A stretch of DNA of 64,000 nt from Paranoxybacillus vitaminiphilus (lineage in GTDB: Bacteria; Bacillota; Bacilli; Bacillales; Anoxybacillaceae): NCBI RefSeq assembly GCF_003259935.1, contig NZ_QLMH01000004.1:124001-188000 (forward strand), given 5' to 3'. The position numbers and the translations under genes were made by a program. Under the pieces are notes generated by a model. It had not been told where the DNA came from, searched no databases, and worked only from the letters and a program-made list of their open reading frames with translations. Numbering within the stretch: position 1 is the stretch's first letter; every line of letters starts with the position of its first letter. Shown here piece after piece: positions 40,010 to 47,602 of the stretch.

Positions 40010-40525
40010 ATGACTAAAAATCAATATGATTCTTTAGATCACTCTCACGGCGACGAACGCCAGCAAGGTTATAATCCATACCCGTATGGCTACATGCTTT
40101 CACAGCCGTATTACACAACGGCATACCCATACTACCAACAACCACCTGCCCAACCAACCGGATTCGGACTACAAACACCTACTTTCGCCATGCCGACGCA
40201 AGCACCAACAACGGTCAGCCAGCCAATTCCAGGCATGCTCCCACTTGAAGAATCTTATATTGAAAACATTTTGCGCTTAAATAAAGGCAAGATTGCGACT
40301 GTCTATGCAACATTTGAAAACAATCGTGAATGGAATGCGAAAATATTTAGAGGGGTCATTGAAGCAGCAGGGCGTGATCATGTCATTTTAAGCGACCCAC
40401 AAACCGGAATGCGCTATCTTCTACCGATGATTTATGTAGACTATATTACATTTGATGAACCAATCGCCTATGAATATCCATATGCAGGCGGAGGCCCCGG
40501 ATTTAGCACATACTCTCCTCGTTAA
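40010..40525 (+). CDS. gerQ: Spore coat protein GerQ
   Basis: Coat protein needed for CwlJ localisation; cross-linked by transglutaminase in B. subtilis. 171 aa. The N-terminal half (about 10-75) is rich in Tyr, Pro, Gln and Thr; the C-terminal half (about 85-155) is the conserved folded part (YIENILRLNKGKIATVY and the RYLLPMIYVDYITFDEP region). ATG at 40010 follows AGGAGG. Forms an operon with cwlJ, as in B. subtilis (ywdL). Confidence 0.95.
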   Translation: MTKNQYDSLDHSHGDERQQGYNPYPYGYMLSQPYYTTAYPYYQQPPAQPTGFGLQTPTFAMPTQAPTTVSQPIPGMLPLEESYIENILRLNKGKIATVYATFENNREWNAKIFRGVIEAAGRDHVILSDPQTGMRYLLPMIYVDYITFDEPIAYEYPYAGGGPGFSTYSPR

Positions 40526-40531
40526 CAAAAA

Positions 40532-40625
40532 CGAGGCTGTCCTAAAAGCAAAGTGTCAGATCTCATATAAATGAACGATTATAATGGAATGATCATGAAG
40601 TCAGACAATTTATAGGACAGCCTCT
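40532..40625. repeat. Long-palindrome element, copy 10 (gerQ to ywdK)
   Basis: ACGAGGCTGTCC/GGACAGCCTCTG outer arms, AAGTGTCAGATCTC/AAGTCAGACAATT inner arms. It lies between convergent genes, 7 bp after gerQ and 9 bp before the ywdK stop. Confidence 0.8.
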
Positions 40626-40633
40626 GCAACTTT

Positions 40634-41005
40634 TTACAAATATTTAACCGCTACATATCCAAGAATAAGCCATGCTGCCAAAAAAGCAATTCCACCAAAT
40701 GGGGTAATGGCTCCTAGTATTTTAACTTGGGTAATGCTTAAAACATAAAGGCTGCCAGAAAAGAGAATGATTCCTGCCAGCATCACCCATCCTGCTGATG
40801 TGACAAGCCCAACATTTGGCAGTTTATCCGCTAAAAACGCAACGACAAACAATCCTAATGTATGGAACATTTGGTAGTTGACACCGGTTTTCCATGTCTC
40901 TAAATATTTTTCAGGGATTTTCCCCTCTAGACCATGCGCACCGAAAGCACCCAGTGCCACTGCTAAAAAGGCATTAACAGCCCCCAATAATAAAAATATT
41001 TTCAT
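40634..41005 (-). CDS. ywdK: DUF423 family membrane protein YwdK
   Basis: 123-aa protein with four predicted membrane helices (about 1-22, 47-62, 70-90, 98-118). AVALGAFGAHGLEGKI and YQMFHTLGLF are the DUF423 marks. Function unknown. AAGGGGAAAGAGG precedes ATG 41005. Convergent with gerQ. Confidence 0.9.
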   Translation of the reverse strand: MKIFLLLGAVNAFLAVALGAFGAHGLEGKIPEKYLETWKTGVNYQMFHTLGLFVVAFLADKLPNVGLVTSAGWVMLAGIILFSGSLYVLSITQVKILGAITPFGGIAFLAAWLILGYVAVKYL

Positions 41006-41089
41006 TGACCTCTTTCCCCTTTTATGTTTATGTAAAAGCGCTATCTCTATATTAAAACATTATTTTCGAAAAGAAAATATTTCTATATC

Positions 41090-41359
41090 TTAAAAATCAA
41101 ACAAGGAAGGACCGTTTGCATCGTCCCCTATCTCAATCCGCTCATTGCTTGCGGAAAATGGCTGTATCGGCTTTACAAGTTGATGATTTAGCATCGTATT
41201 GGCGGTTTGCTCCTCGTTTGGCCGCTCATCAAGTATCAGGTCGCAAAGCGCCCGAATAACAGCAGCATGTTCACGAATTTGTTGCATGTTATGGCACAAC
41301 TGAGCCTCATGAATCTCTTTGGCCATTTTTGCAAAAACCGTTGTAACAGGTATATCCAA
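41090..41359 (-). CDS. ywdI: YwdI family (DUF5327) protein
   Basis: 89-aa mostly helical cytoplasmic protein; the ...VFAKMAKEIHEAQL... helix and LCDLILDE are the recognisable parts. I chose TTG at 41359 (GGGAG about 10 bases upstream) because it gives the usual family N-terminus. An ATG at 41404 would add 15 residues but has no ribosome site. Function unknown. The gene position next to ywdK and ung agrees with B. subtilis. Confidence 0.7.
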   Translation of the reverse strand: MDIPVTTVFAKMAKEIHEAQLCHNMQQIREHAAVIRALCDLILDERPNEEQTANTMLNHQLVKPIQPFSASNERIEIGDDANGPSLFDF

Positions 41360-41486
41360 AACGTTTTCACTCCCATCTTTCGTTTTTGGGTGATTTAATG
41401 GCAACCTAAATGAAAACTGTAAATGTTTAATTTTGATAAGGAAAAAAACAAATAAAGGAAGGCTTCCTGATGAAACTGCTGCTTTT

Positions 41487-41954
41487 TCATCTCATTTGCA
41501 AAACCGCTTCTTTCTCAAACAGCGCCATTTGTTCTTTTGTTCCTAAAACAATGACAACATCTTTTTTATTTCTTAAAAGCTCGCCTAATACTTGTTCACC
41601 AACCCGCCCTAAACCGCAAATAATAATATGGTTTTCCAGCGAGCGAATTTTTTTATCCATTTGCCGCCTCCGTACTTTTTTCGAAAACTCCCCTTCAATC
41701 ATCATTGATGTAACAGCACCTGTGGCATAGGTGACAATACCGATTCCAACCGGAACAATGATTAAAGCAAATAATCTTCCTAATGGCGTTTCCGGAACCG
41801 TATCACCATAACCAACCGTGAAAATAGTAATGACGGTTAACCATAATGCTTCAAAAAAAGACATCTGCTCGGAAAAAATAAATCCAACCGTGCCAATCAT
41901 CACGGAAATCAACATCGCAGTCACTGCGACAACTAGCGATCTCGACGATCTCAT
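41487..41954 (-). CDS. Truncated two-helix potassium channel (RCK domain lost)
   Basis: 155 aa. Two membrane helices (about 7-28 and 62-84) flank a pore loop with the K+ selectivity filter TVGYGD. After a basic linker the RCK/TrkA-N Rossmann domain starts (HIIICGLGRVGEQV) but stops about 45 residues in; complete relatives such as YugO/MthK continue to about 330 aa. The next 80 bp in all frames give no continuation. ATG at 41954 has GGGGA upstream, directly after the stop of the preceding small gene. It could be a decayed gene or a short channel; gating by the RCK would be lost. Confidence 0.75.
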   Translation of the reverse strand: MRSSRSLVVAVTAMLISVMIGTVGFIFSEQMSFFEALWLTVITIFTVGYGDTVPETPLGRLFALIIVPVGIGIVTYATGAVTSMMIEGEFSKKVRRRQMDKKIRSLENHIIICGLGRVGEQVLGELLRNKKDVVIVLGTKEQMALFEKEAVLQMR

Positions 41955-41967
41955 TGCTAATTCCCCA

Positions 41968-42144
41968 TTATTTTTTTTGTTTTTGTTCAAACTTCATGCA
42001 TGGCTGACCAGATGATTGAAATACAACAATAGAAGGTAAGCTTGCGCTTTTAAACGCAAAAGCGCGACAGCCTCTTGGAAACATCGGATCCCATGTGACA
42101 TAAAAATGTTTGCACTGATAGCAATTCATTCGTTTGTTTTGCAT
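41968..42144 (-). CDS. 58-aa four-cysteine protein downstream of ung
   Basis: Below usual size cut-offs. The translation begins MQNKRMNCYQCKHFYVTWDP, continues with PRGCRAFAFKS and LPSIVVFQSSGQPC, and ends in a Gln/Lys tail. Four cysteines (C8, C11, C26, C49) suggest a zinc knuckle. GAGGGGGGAAC is a strong ribosome site before ATG 42144. The gene starts 9 bp after the ung stop and its stop overlaps the ribosome site of the channel gene, so it is the middle gene of an operon. I recall similar short proteins in Firmicutes but cannot name the family; function unknown. Confidence 0.78.
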   Translation of the reverse strand: MQNKRMNCYQCKHFYVTWDPMFPRGCRAFAFKSASLPSIVVFQSSGQPCMKFEQKQKK

Positions 42145-42153
42145 GTTCCCCCC

Positions 42154-42828
42154 TCATATGTTCTCAATTTGCCAATCAATTGGTTCACGTCCGACTTGTT
42201 TCAAAAACTCGTTCGTTTTTGAAAACGGACGGCTGCCAAAAAAGCCGCGTGCTGCAGAAAATGGACTCGGGTGAGGCGCTTCGATCATGTAATGATGCGG
42301 ATTTGTAATGAGCTCTTTTTTTGCTTGGGCGTGTCTTCCCCATAAAATAAAGACAACTGGTTCGGTTTTTGCATTGACGAGTTCAATGACACGGTCGGTG
42401 AAATGTTCCCATCCTTTTCCTTTATGCGAGTTCGCCTCGCCTCGTCTCACTGTTAAAACCGTGTTTAGTAAAAGTACGCCTTGTTCCGCCCACTTAACAA
42501 GATATCCGTTATTCGGTATATAGCACCCTAAATCATCTTGTAATTCCTTAAAAATGTTTAGCAGTGAAGGCGGCAAAGGAACGCCCGGCTTAACGGAAAA
42601 GCTTAATCCATGCGCCTGCCCGGGACCGTGGTACGGATCCTGCCCTAAAACGACGACCTTCACATTCGCATAAGGAGTATAATGAAGCGCGTTAAAAATA
42701 TCATACATATCTGGATAAATCGTTCTTGTCCGATATTCTTCTTTTAAAAACTCTCGTAACTTTAAATAATATGGTTTCGTAAACTCTTCTTCCAATAATG
42801 GTGCCCAATCATTTTTCAAAATGGCCAT
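42154..42828 (-). CDS. ung: Uracil-DNA glycosylase
   Basis: Removes uracil from DNA; family 1 UDG, 224 aa. The catalytic motif [18 protein letters not shown] and the minor-groove loop [18 protein letters not shown] are complete. ATG at 42828 is 8 bases from GGGAG; a TTG two codons earlier is too close. First gene before the 58-aa cysteine protein. Confidence 0.97.
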   Translation of the reverse strand: MAILKNDWAPLLEEEFTKPYYLKLREFLKEEYRTRTIYPDMYDIFNALHYTPYANVKVVVLGQDPYHGPGQAHGLSFSVKPGVPLPPSLLNIFKELQDDLGCYIPNNGYLVKWAEQGVLLLNTVLTVRRGEANSHKGKGWEHFTDRVIELVNAKTEPVVFILWGRHAQAKKELITNPHHYMIEAPHPSPFSAARGFFGSRPFSKTNEFLKQVGREPIDWQIENI

Positions 42829-42864
42829 ATGCAAAACTCCCGTTGTATAAAGTAAAATTCATCA

Positions 42865-43278
42865 TTAATGTACCACATTCACAATGTCTCTATAAATAAA
42901 TTCTCTCTTTACCGGCGACTTAGGATTCGTTGAAACAGCCAAACAACAATGGCAATGTAAAGTAAAATAATCAGTATGCCGGCAATCCAGTTTTTTGGCT
43001 TCCCTTTCTTTTTCCAATTCGCTTGCTTTCATGCGATTGTCTTCAACTACCTCTTTCGGAAGCCACTTCAAGGCTAAACAGAGCCCAAAAGGAATGAGAA
43101 CAAGGTCATCCATATACCCTAAGACAGGGATAAAATCGGGAATCAAATCAATCGGGCTAAATGCATAGGCGACGACACATAACGTAAATAATCGTAACAC
43201 CCAAGAAACACGAGGGTCTTTGTACGACAAATACAAAATGAATAATTCTTTTTTAATTCCCTCGCCCGCTTCTTCCAT
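42865..43278 (-). CDS. DUF1232 (YkvA-like) membrane protein with a C-terminal frameshift
   Basis: 137 aa as read. The DUF1232 core (AYAFSPIDLIPDFIPVLGYMDDL, in two parts) is intact around residues 36-60, giving membrane helices. After about residue 95 the reading frame turns into a Cys/His-rich, unlikely tail. In the +1 frame, the same DNA encodes KPKNWIAGILIILLYIAIVV followed by a basic end and a stop at 42909, a typical C-terminal membrane helix. One extra A in the A-run near 43010 would explain it. The functional gene would be 42909-43278. Either a real mutation or a sequencing error. Confidence 0.72.
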   Translation of the reverse strand: MEEAGEGIKKELFILYLSYKDPRVSWVLRLFTLCVVAYAFSPIDLIPDFIPVLGYMDDLVLIPFGLCLALKWLPKEVVEDNRMKASELEKEREAKKLDCRHTDYFTLHCHCCLAVSTNPKSPVKREFIYRDIVNVVH

Positions 43279-43351
43279 TTTTCTACTATTATTCTTCTCC
43301 CTATTACGAAATGATGTTTTTTCACTATTTTACCGAAAATATGAAACAAAT

Positions 43352-43383
43352 AAAACGGTGCAGAAAAATCACTGCACCGTTTT
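43352..43383 (-). terminator. Terminator of glyS
   Basis: AAAACGGTGCAG/CTGCACCGTTTT perfect stem with an 8-base loop, immediately downstream of the stop. Confidence 0.9.
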
Positions 43384-43386
43384 TTA

Positions 43387-44769
43387 TTAAAATTGAATTT
43401 TTTCTTCAAGAAAGCTCTTTAACTCAGAAATTGGCACGCGCGTTTGTTCCATTGTGTCGCGGTCACGTACTGTTACCATGTTGTCTTCTTGGGAATCAAA
43501 GTCGTAAGTGATGCAGAATGGCGTACCAATTTCATCTTGACGGCGGTAACGTTTACCGATCGAGCCAGACTCATCATAGTCAACCATAAAATATTTTGAT
43601 AAGTCTTCAAAGATTTTGCGCGCTTCTTCCGAAAGCTTTTTCGACAACGGTAAAACGGCCGCTTTGTAAGGCGCAAGCGCTGGATGCAAGCGCATCACTG
43701 TACGAGTGGTGCCGTCTTCTAATTGTTCTTCCTCATATGAATCGATCATGAATGCGAGTGTGACGCGGTCTGCGCCAAGTGACGGCTCAATGCAGTAAGG
43801 AATGTAGCGCTCATTTGTTTCTTGATCAATGTAGTTAAAGTCCTCGCCTGAATGTTCCATATGCTGCTTTAAGTCGTAATCTGTACGGGATGCAATACCC
43901 CATAGCTCGCCCCAACCGAACGGGAACTTGTATTCAATATCTGTTGTTGCATTGCTGTAGTGTGACAACTCTTCCTTGGAATGGTCGCGCAGGCGGATAT
44001 TTTCACTCTTAATGCCGAGCGACAGCAGCCACTGCTCGCAGAATTGCTTCCAGTAGTCAAACCATTTTAATTCCTCGCCAGGCTTGCAGAAAAACTCAAG
44101 CTCCATTTGTTCGAATTCGCGTGTACGGAACGTAAAGTTACCAGGCGTAATTTCATTTCGGAAGCTTTTACCAATTTGCGCGATACCGAATGGGAGCTTT
44201 TTCCGCATTGTGCGCTGCACGTTTTTAAAGTTGACAAAAATGCCCTGCGCCGTTTCCGGACGAAGGTAAATCTCGTTTGCGCTTGATTCCGTTACACCTT
44301 GGAATGTTTTAAACATTAAGTTAAATTGGCGAATGTTTGTGAAATCGCTGCTGCCGCACTCTGGACAAACAATGTTATGCTCTTTAATGAGCTCTTCCAT
44401 TTTTTCAAATGGGAGACCGTCAACGACCATTTCAATGCCCTTTGCTTCCAATGCGTTTTCAATTAATTTATCGGCACGATGACGTGCTTTACAACTTTTA
44501 CAATCAATCATCGGATCGTTAAAATTGCCTAAGTGGCCGGATGCTTCCCACGTTTTTGGATTCATTAAAATCGCTGCGTCTAAACCGACATTGTAAGGTG
44601 ACTCTTGAACGAATTTTTTCCACCATGCACGCTTAATATTGTTTTTTAATTCCGTACCCAATGGACCGTAATCCCATGTATTTGCGAGACCTCCATAAAT
44701 TTCCGATCCCGGGAAAATAAAGCCGCGATGCTTCGCATGAGCAACAATTTGCTCCATTGTCACTGACAT
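43387..44769 (-). CDS. glyS: Glycyl-tRNA synthetase (single-chain dimeric type)
   Basis: Class II synthetase charging tRNA-Gly; 460 aa of the alpha-2 (GlyQS/GRS1) type, not the alpha2-beta2 type of B. subtilis. Seen: [22 protein letters not shown], the zinc-type cysteines [12 protein letters not shown] and VCPECGSSD, motif 2 region [12 protein letters not shown], and the [19 protein letters not shown] signature. ATG at 44769 follows AAGGAGG; six upstream in-frame codons include the ribosome site. Controlled by the T-box leader upstream. Confidence 0.96.
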   Translation of the reverse strand: MSVTMEQIVAHAKHRGFIFPGSEIYGGLANTWDYGPLGTELKNNIKRAWWKKFVQESPYNVGLDAAILMNPKTWEASGHLGNFNDPMIDCKSCKARHRADKLIENALEAKGIEMVVDGLPFEKMEELIKEHNIVCPECGSSDFTNIRQFNLMFKTFQGVTESSANEIYLRPETAQGIFVNFKNVQRTMRKKLPFGIAQIGKSFRNEITPGNFTFRTREFEQMELEFFCKPGEELKWFDYWKQFCEQWLLSLGIKSENIRLRDHSKEELSHYSNATTDIEYKFPFGWGELWGIASRTDYDLKQHMEHSGEDFNYIDQETNERYIPYCIEPSLGADRVTLAFMIDSYEEEQLEDGTTRTVMRLHPALAPYKAAVLPLSKKLSEEARKIFEDLSKYFMVDYDESGSIGKRYRRQDEIGTPFCITYDFDSQEDNMVTVRDRDTMEQTRVPISELKSFLEEKIQF

Positions 44770-44800
44770 TTTCTTTTCCTCCTTCATTTCTTCTGAAAAT

Positions 44801-45100
44801 AAAAACGCTCCCGCCGCTAGGCTTTATGCCTAGGGACGAGAGCGTAACTCCCGCGGTTCCACCCTAGTTGATGGGGCTGATCCAATTGCGTGACCTCCAT
44901 AATATATAGTGTTATCGTCTAACGCTATGTAGTCGGGTCAGACACTTTTGGCCAGCCTCATCCACTTTTAGAGAAAAGCAACTCCGGACTGCCGTTTCGT
45001 TGACCGTCTTCACCGGGCTTCCACCGTCCCCGGCTCGCTAAAAGAAGAGAGGGATCAACTACTATCGATCCTTCATCGTTACTAACATATTCATATTTTT
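44801..45100 (-). promoter_or_regulatory. Glycine T-box riboswitch upstream of glyS
   Basis: The leader shows a stem I with the distal GGTGGAA element, the specifier GGC (glycine; bases 44991-44993), the T-box antiterminator AGGGTGGAACCGCGGGAG (44848-44865) and a strong terminator ending in TTTTT (44801-44844). Uncharged tRNA-Gly pairs with the specifier and the T-box bulge and prevents termination. A 93-bp repeat element is inserted between stem I and the antiterminator (44870-44962). Confidence 0.93.
44870..44962. repeat. Long-palindrome element, copy 11, inside the glyS T-box
   Basis: GATGGGGCTGATCC/GGCCAGCCTCATC outer arms with GTGACCTCCATAATATATAG and TCGGGTCAGACACTT inside: the same family as the intergenic copies. 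It lies at the position of the variable stem III of the leader and would form an independent hairpin. Confidence 0.88.
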
Positions 45101-45107
45101 AGTATTT

Positions 45108-45136
45108 ATCATACAAAAGGAAAACATAATAGTCAA
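45108..45136 (-). promoter_or_regulatory. Sigma-A promoter of glyS
   Basis: Minus strand TTGACT (45131-45136), 17 bases, TATGAT (45108-45113). Transcription would start near 45101, at the base of the T-box leader. Confidence 0.75.
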
Positions 45137-45156
45137 TGTCGTTCCGTTTATTTTTA

Positions 45157-46086
45157 TCACTTGCCGCAATTTACTTTATTGCGGTGAACCGTAAGCCTCA
45201 TCGCTTTATCTGCAGCAGCTCCTGAGGCTAAAATAACCCCGATCACAATCAGTACAAAACCGAATATTTGCGCTAAATGAATCATTTCGTCTAAAAATAA
45301 ATAAGACGCTAGTAATGAAAAGAACGGCGATAAATTAATAAAGATGGCTGATTCCGCCGCCCCAATTCGATGAATCGCCTTATTGTAAATCATATGACCA
45401 AGACCAGTGGCAAATATAGCGGAAGCAAAAAATACAAGCCACGCTGTTAATTCACCTTGTGTTAATGTCGATAACCCTTGAGGCTCGCTGAACAGGCTGA
45501 TGAAAAATAAAACAACGGAACCGGACAAAAGCATCCAACCCGTTAACAGCCGCGTGTCAACAGCATGCGCCATTTTTTTAATTAAAATAAAGCTAATCCC
45601 TTGCGATAATACAGATAAAAAAATGGATAAATCGCCAAAGGAAATGCCGCCGATCGCCGTTGAACCGTGCAAAACGATAAAAACAACGCCGATAAATCCG
45701 AAAAAAATACCGCTGAATTTTAACAGGCTAAATCGATCTCCTAAAAACAACATTGCCAACACCGCGGTGATCAGAGGAGAAAGACCTAAAATGATGCCGG
45801 CATTCGAAGCGGTTGTTTTCGTTAACCCGATTGCTAAAAAGAAATGATGACCAACAACATTGAATAGACTTGCCGCAAAAATCGCCCCCATTTCTTTTTT
45901 TGTTAAATTCCTCATTCCTTTTGTCGCCAACAAAACAAGAAAAACAACTAACGAAGCTGTAAAAATGCGGAGAGCTGTAATTGTTATTGGCGCAAAAGCA
46001 TTTACTAATATTTTAACGGCAACAACATTTCCTCCCCAAATAACCATCACGAATATAAGAGCAATATATGTTGATAGTTTCGACAT
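45157..46086 (-). CDS. EamA/DMT family transporter
   Basis: 309-aa drug/metabolite transporter with ten predicted helices in two EamA halves (about 5-140 and 150-290). Family marks: VMVIWGGNVVAVKILV near the start, TTASNAGIILGLSPLITAVLA at the end of the first half and AAESAIFINLSPFFSLLASY at the end of the second. ATG at 46086 follows AGAGGTTG. Substrate cannot be read from sequence. Followed by the glyS promoter region, so it stands alone. Confidence 0.88.
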   Translation of the reverse strand: MSKLSTYIALIFVMVIWGGNVVAVKILVNAFAPITITALRIFTASLVVFLVLLATKGMRNLTKKEMGAIFAASLFNVVGHHFFLAIGLTKTTASNAGIILGLSPLITAVLAMLFLGDRFSLLKFSGIFFGFIGVVFIVLHGSTAIGGISFGDLSIFLSVLSQGISFILIKKMAHAVDTRLLTGWMLLSGSVVLFFISLFSEPQGLSTLTQGELTAWLVFFASAIFATGLGHMIYNKAIHRIGAAESAIFINLSPFFSLLASYLFLDEMIHLAQIFGFVLIVIGVILASGAAADKAMRLTVHRNKVNCGK

Positions 46087-46162
46087 CGCTTCAACCTCTT
46101 TCGATATCATTATCACTAATGTAAGTCAAGGAAGCTTTCGTGCAGCACATAAGCAAAAAATA

Positions 46163-46207
46163 AAAGGGAAGAAGCCATAGTATCAAAATTATAGCTTCTT
46201 CCCTTTT
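46163..46207 (-). terminator. Terminator of the NiaP-like gene
   Basis: AAAAGGGAAGAAGC/GCTTCTTCCCTTTT stem, loop of about 16, T-rich on both sides; it lies 20 bp past the stop codon on the minus strand. Confidence 0.85.
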
Positions 46208-46226
46208 TTGTCAACCGATTACTGTC

Positions 46227-47426
46227 TTATGCCAACTCCTGCTGCTTCGTTTCTTTGCCTAAAACAAGGACAGCCAATGCACCGATAAAAATCGCTATGC
46301 AAAAAATCGCAAAAATCGTTGTCATCGAAGTCTTTTGCGCAACAAGGTAGCCGACGAGCAGCGGACCAAGAATGCCGCCGATTCGTCCAAATGCCGCCGC
46401 CATTCCCGCACCCGTACCGCGAATGGACGTCGGGTATTGTTCAGGGGTATACGCATACAGCGCACCCCAAGCTCCTAAGTTGAAAAATGATAAAAGAATT
46501 CCAAATATCATTAACAGACTGGCTGATTCAGCATTGCCAAAGAAATAAGCACTAAGGGCTGTTCCCATTAAATAAGTAATAAGAACAAATTTTCTGCCCA
46601 TGCGCTCAATGAGCCATGCTGCGCTAAAATATCCCGGCAATTGCGCAAGCGTCATAATGAGTACGTATTCAAAGCTTTTAATTAAGCTGAATCCTTTCAT
46701 GACCATCACGCTTGGCAGCCATAAAAACATTCCGTAATAAGAGAAGACAACGCAAAACCAAAGAATCCAAAGCATCGCCGTTTGTTTGGCATAAGCGGAA
46801 GACCAAACTTTGATGATATTTCCAAGGGCTGTTCCTTCTTTCTTAGCGCTTGTAAACCGCGGAGAGTCAGGCAAATTCCAGCGAAGGTAAAGAGCGTAAA
46901 AGGCCGGAAGCGCTCCTAAAATCAGCGCCGTTTCCCAGCCGTACTTTGGAATGACAAAATAAGAAATCAACGCTGCTAACAGCCAGCCGCCTGCCCAGAA
47001 GCTTTCAAGCAAAACAACCACCTTGCCGCGCTCTTTCGCCGGGACGCTTTCCGATACAAGCGTTGAGGCAACCGGCAGTTCTCCGCCTAACCCTGCGCCA
47101 ATCAAAAAGCGCAAAATTAAAAAAACGGTTAATGTCGTTGTAAATGCGGATAATCCGCTGCCAACCGAAAAAAGCAAAAGCGTAATAATAAAGACATTTT
47201 TCCGCCCGATGCGGTCAGCAAGAAGACCAAAAACAAGCGCACCAACGGCCATGCCGATGGAATTTACACTGCCGATCCAGCCCATTTGCTCGACCGTCAA
47301 ATTCCAATCCTTTTGCAATGCAGCAATGATAAAGGAGAGCATCCCTACATCCATCGCATCAAACAACCAGCCAAGACCGGCAATTCCTAACAATTTTCGT
47401 TTTGAAATCATCTGCTGTTGACTCAT
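46227..47426 (-). CDS. MFS transporter, NiaP (YceI)-like
   Basis: 399-aa major facilitator with twelve predicted helices. LADRIGRKNVFIITLLLFS is the MFS loop 2-3 motif; the acidic DAMDVGMLSF in helix 1 is typical of the aromatic-acid/sugar group. The protein reads very close to B. subtilis YceI/NiaP (SKRKLLGIAGLGWLFDAMDVG, FSYYGMFLWLPSVMVMKGFS), a niacin transporter. Substrate by homology only. A strong promoter with an inverted-repeat operator precedes it. Confidence 0.88.
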   Translation of the reverse strand: MSQQQMISKRKLLGIAGLGWLFDAMDVGMLSFIIAALQKDWNLTVEQMGWIGSVNSIGMAVGALVFGLLADRIGRKNVFIITLLLFSVGSGLSAFTTTLTVFLILRFLIGAGLGGELPVASTLVSESVPAKERGKVVVLLESFWAGGWLLAALISYFVIPKYGWETALILGALPAFYALYLRWNLPDSPRFTSAKKEGTALGNIIKVWSSAYAKQTAMLWILWFCVVFSYYGMFLWLPSVMVMKGFSLIKSFEYVLIMTLAQLPGYFSAAWLIERMGRKFVLITYLMGTALSAYFFGNAESASLLMIFGILLSFFNLGAWGALYAYTPEQYPTSIRGTGAGMAAAFGRIGGILGPLLVGYLVAQKTSMTTIFAIFCIAIFIGALAVLVLGKETKQQELA

Positions 47427-47448
47427 GACAACCCCCTTAATTTACAGA

Positions 47449-47499
47449 TGTAAAGATTTTTCTTTACACTATTATATGTGCATAGGCAACAGAAAGCAA
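47449..47499 (-). promoter_or_regulatory. Promoter and palindromic operator of the NiaP-like gene
   Basis: Minus strand TTGCTT (47494-47499), 17 bases, TATAAT (47471-47476). The inverted repeat TGTAAAGA-TTTT-TCTTTACA (47449-47468) covers the transcription start, and a second TTTACA half site adjoins it (TTTACA-GA-TGTAAA). Repressor binding is likely; NiaR is a guess from the gene product. Confidence 0.6.
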
Positions 47500-47506
47500 A
47501 GAAAAA

Positions 47507-47602
47507 AGAGGCCGACCTAAAACGTCGTCCTCCATAACTACCAAGCGTGCAATGTTGAGTAATCAATATGTTGGAGACAGACATTTATCGGTCATCCCTC
47601 TT
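47507..47602. repeat. Long-palindrome element, copy 12 (diverged; rocB to niaP-like gene)
   Basis: AAGAGGCCGACCTA/ATCGGTCATCCCTCTT outer arms with ACGTCGTCCTCC and TTGGAGACAGACATT inside. Mutated but still foldable. It touches the stop codon of the rocB-like gene. Confidence 0.65.

Noticed and set aside
43005-43020. Programmed -1 frameshift in the DUF1232 gene
   Set aside because: The conserved downstream helix lies in the +1 frame, so slippage on the A-run in the -1 direction cannot reach it; mutation or sequencing error is simpler.
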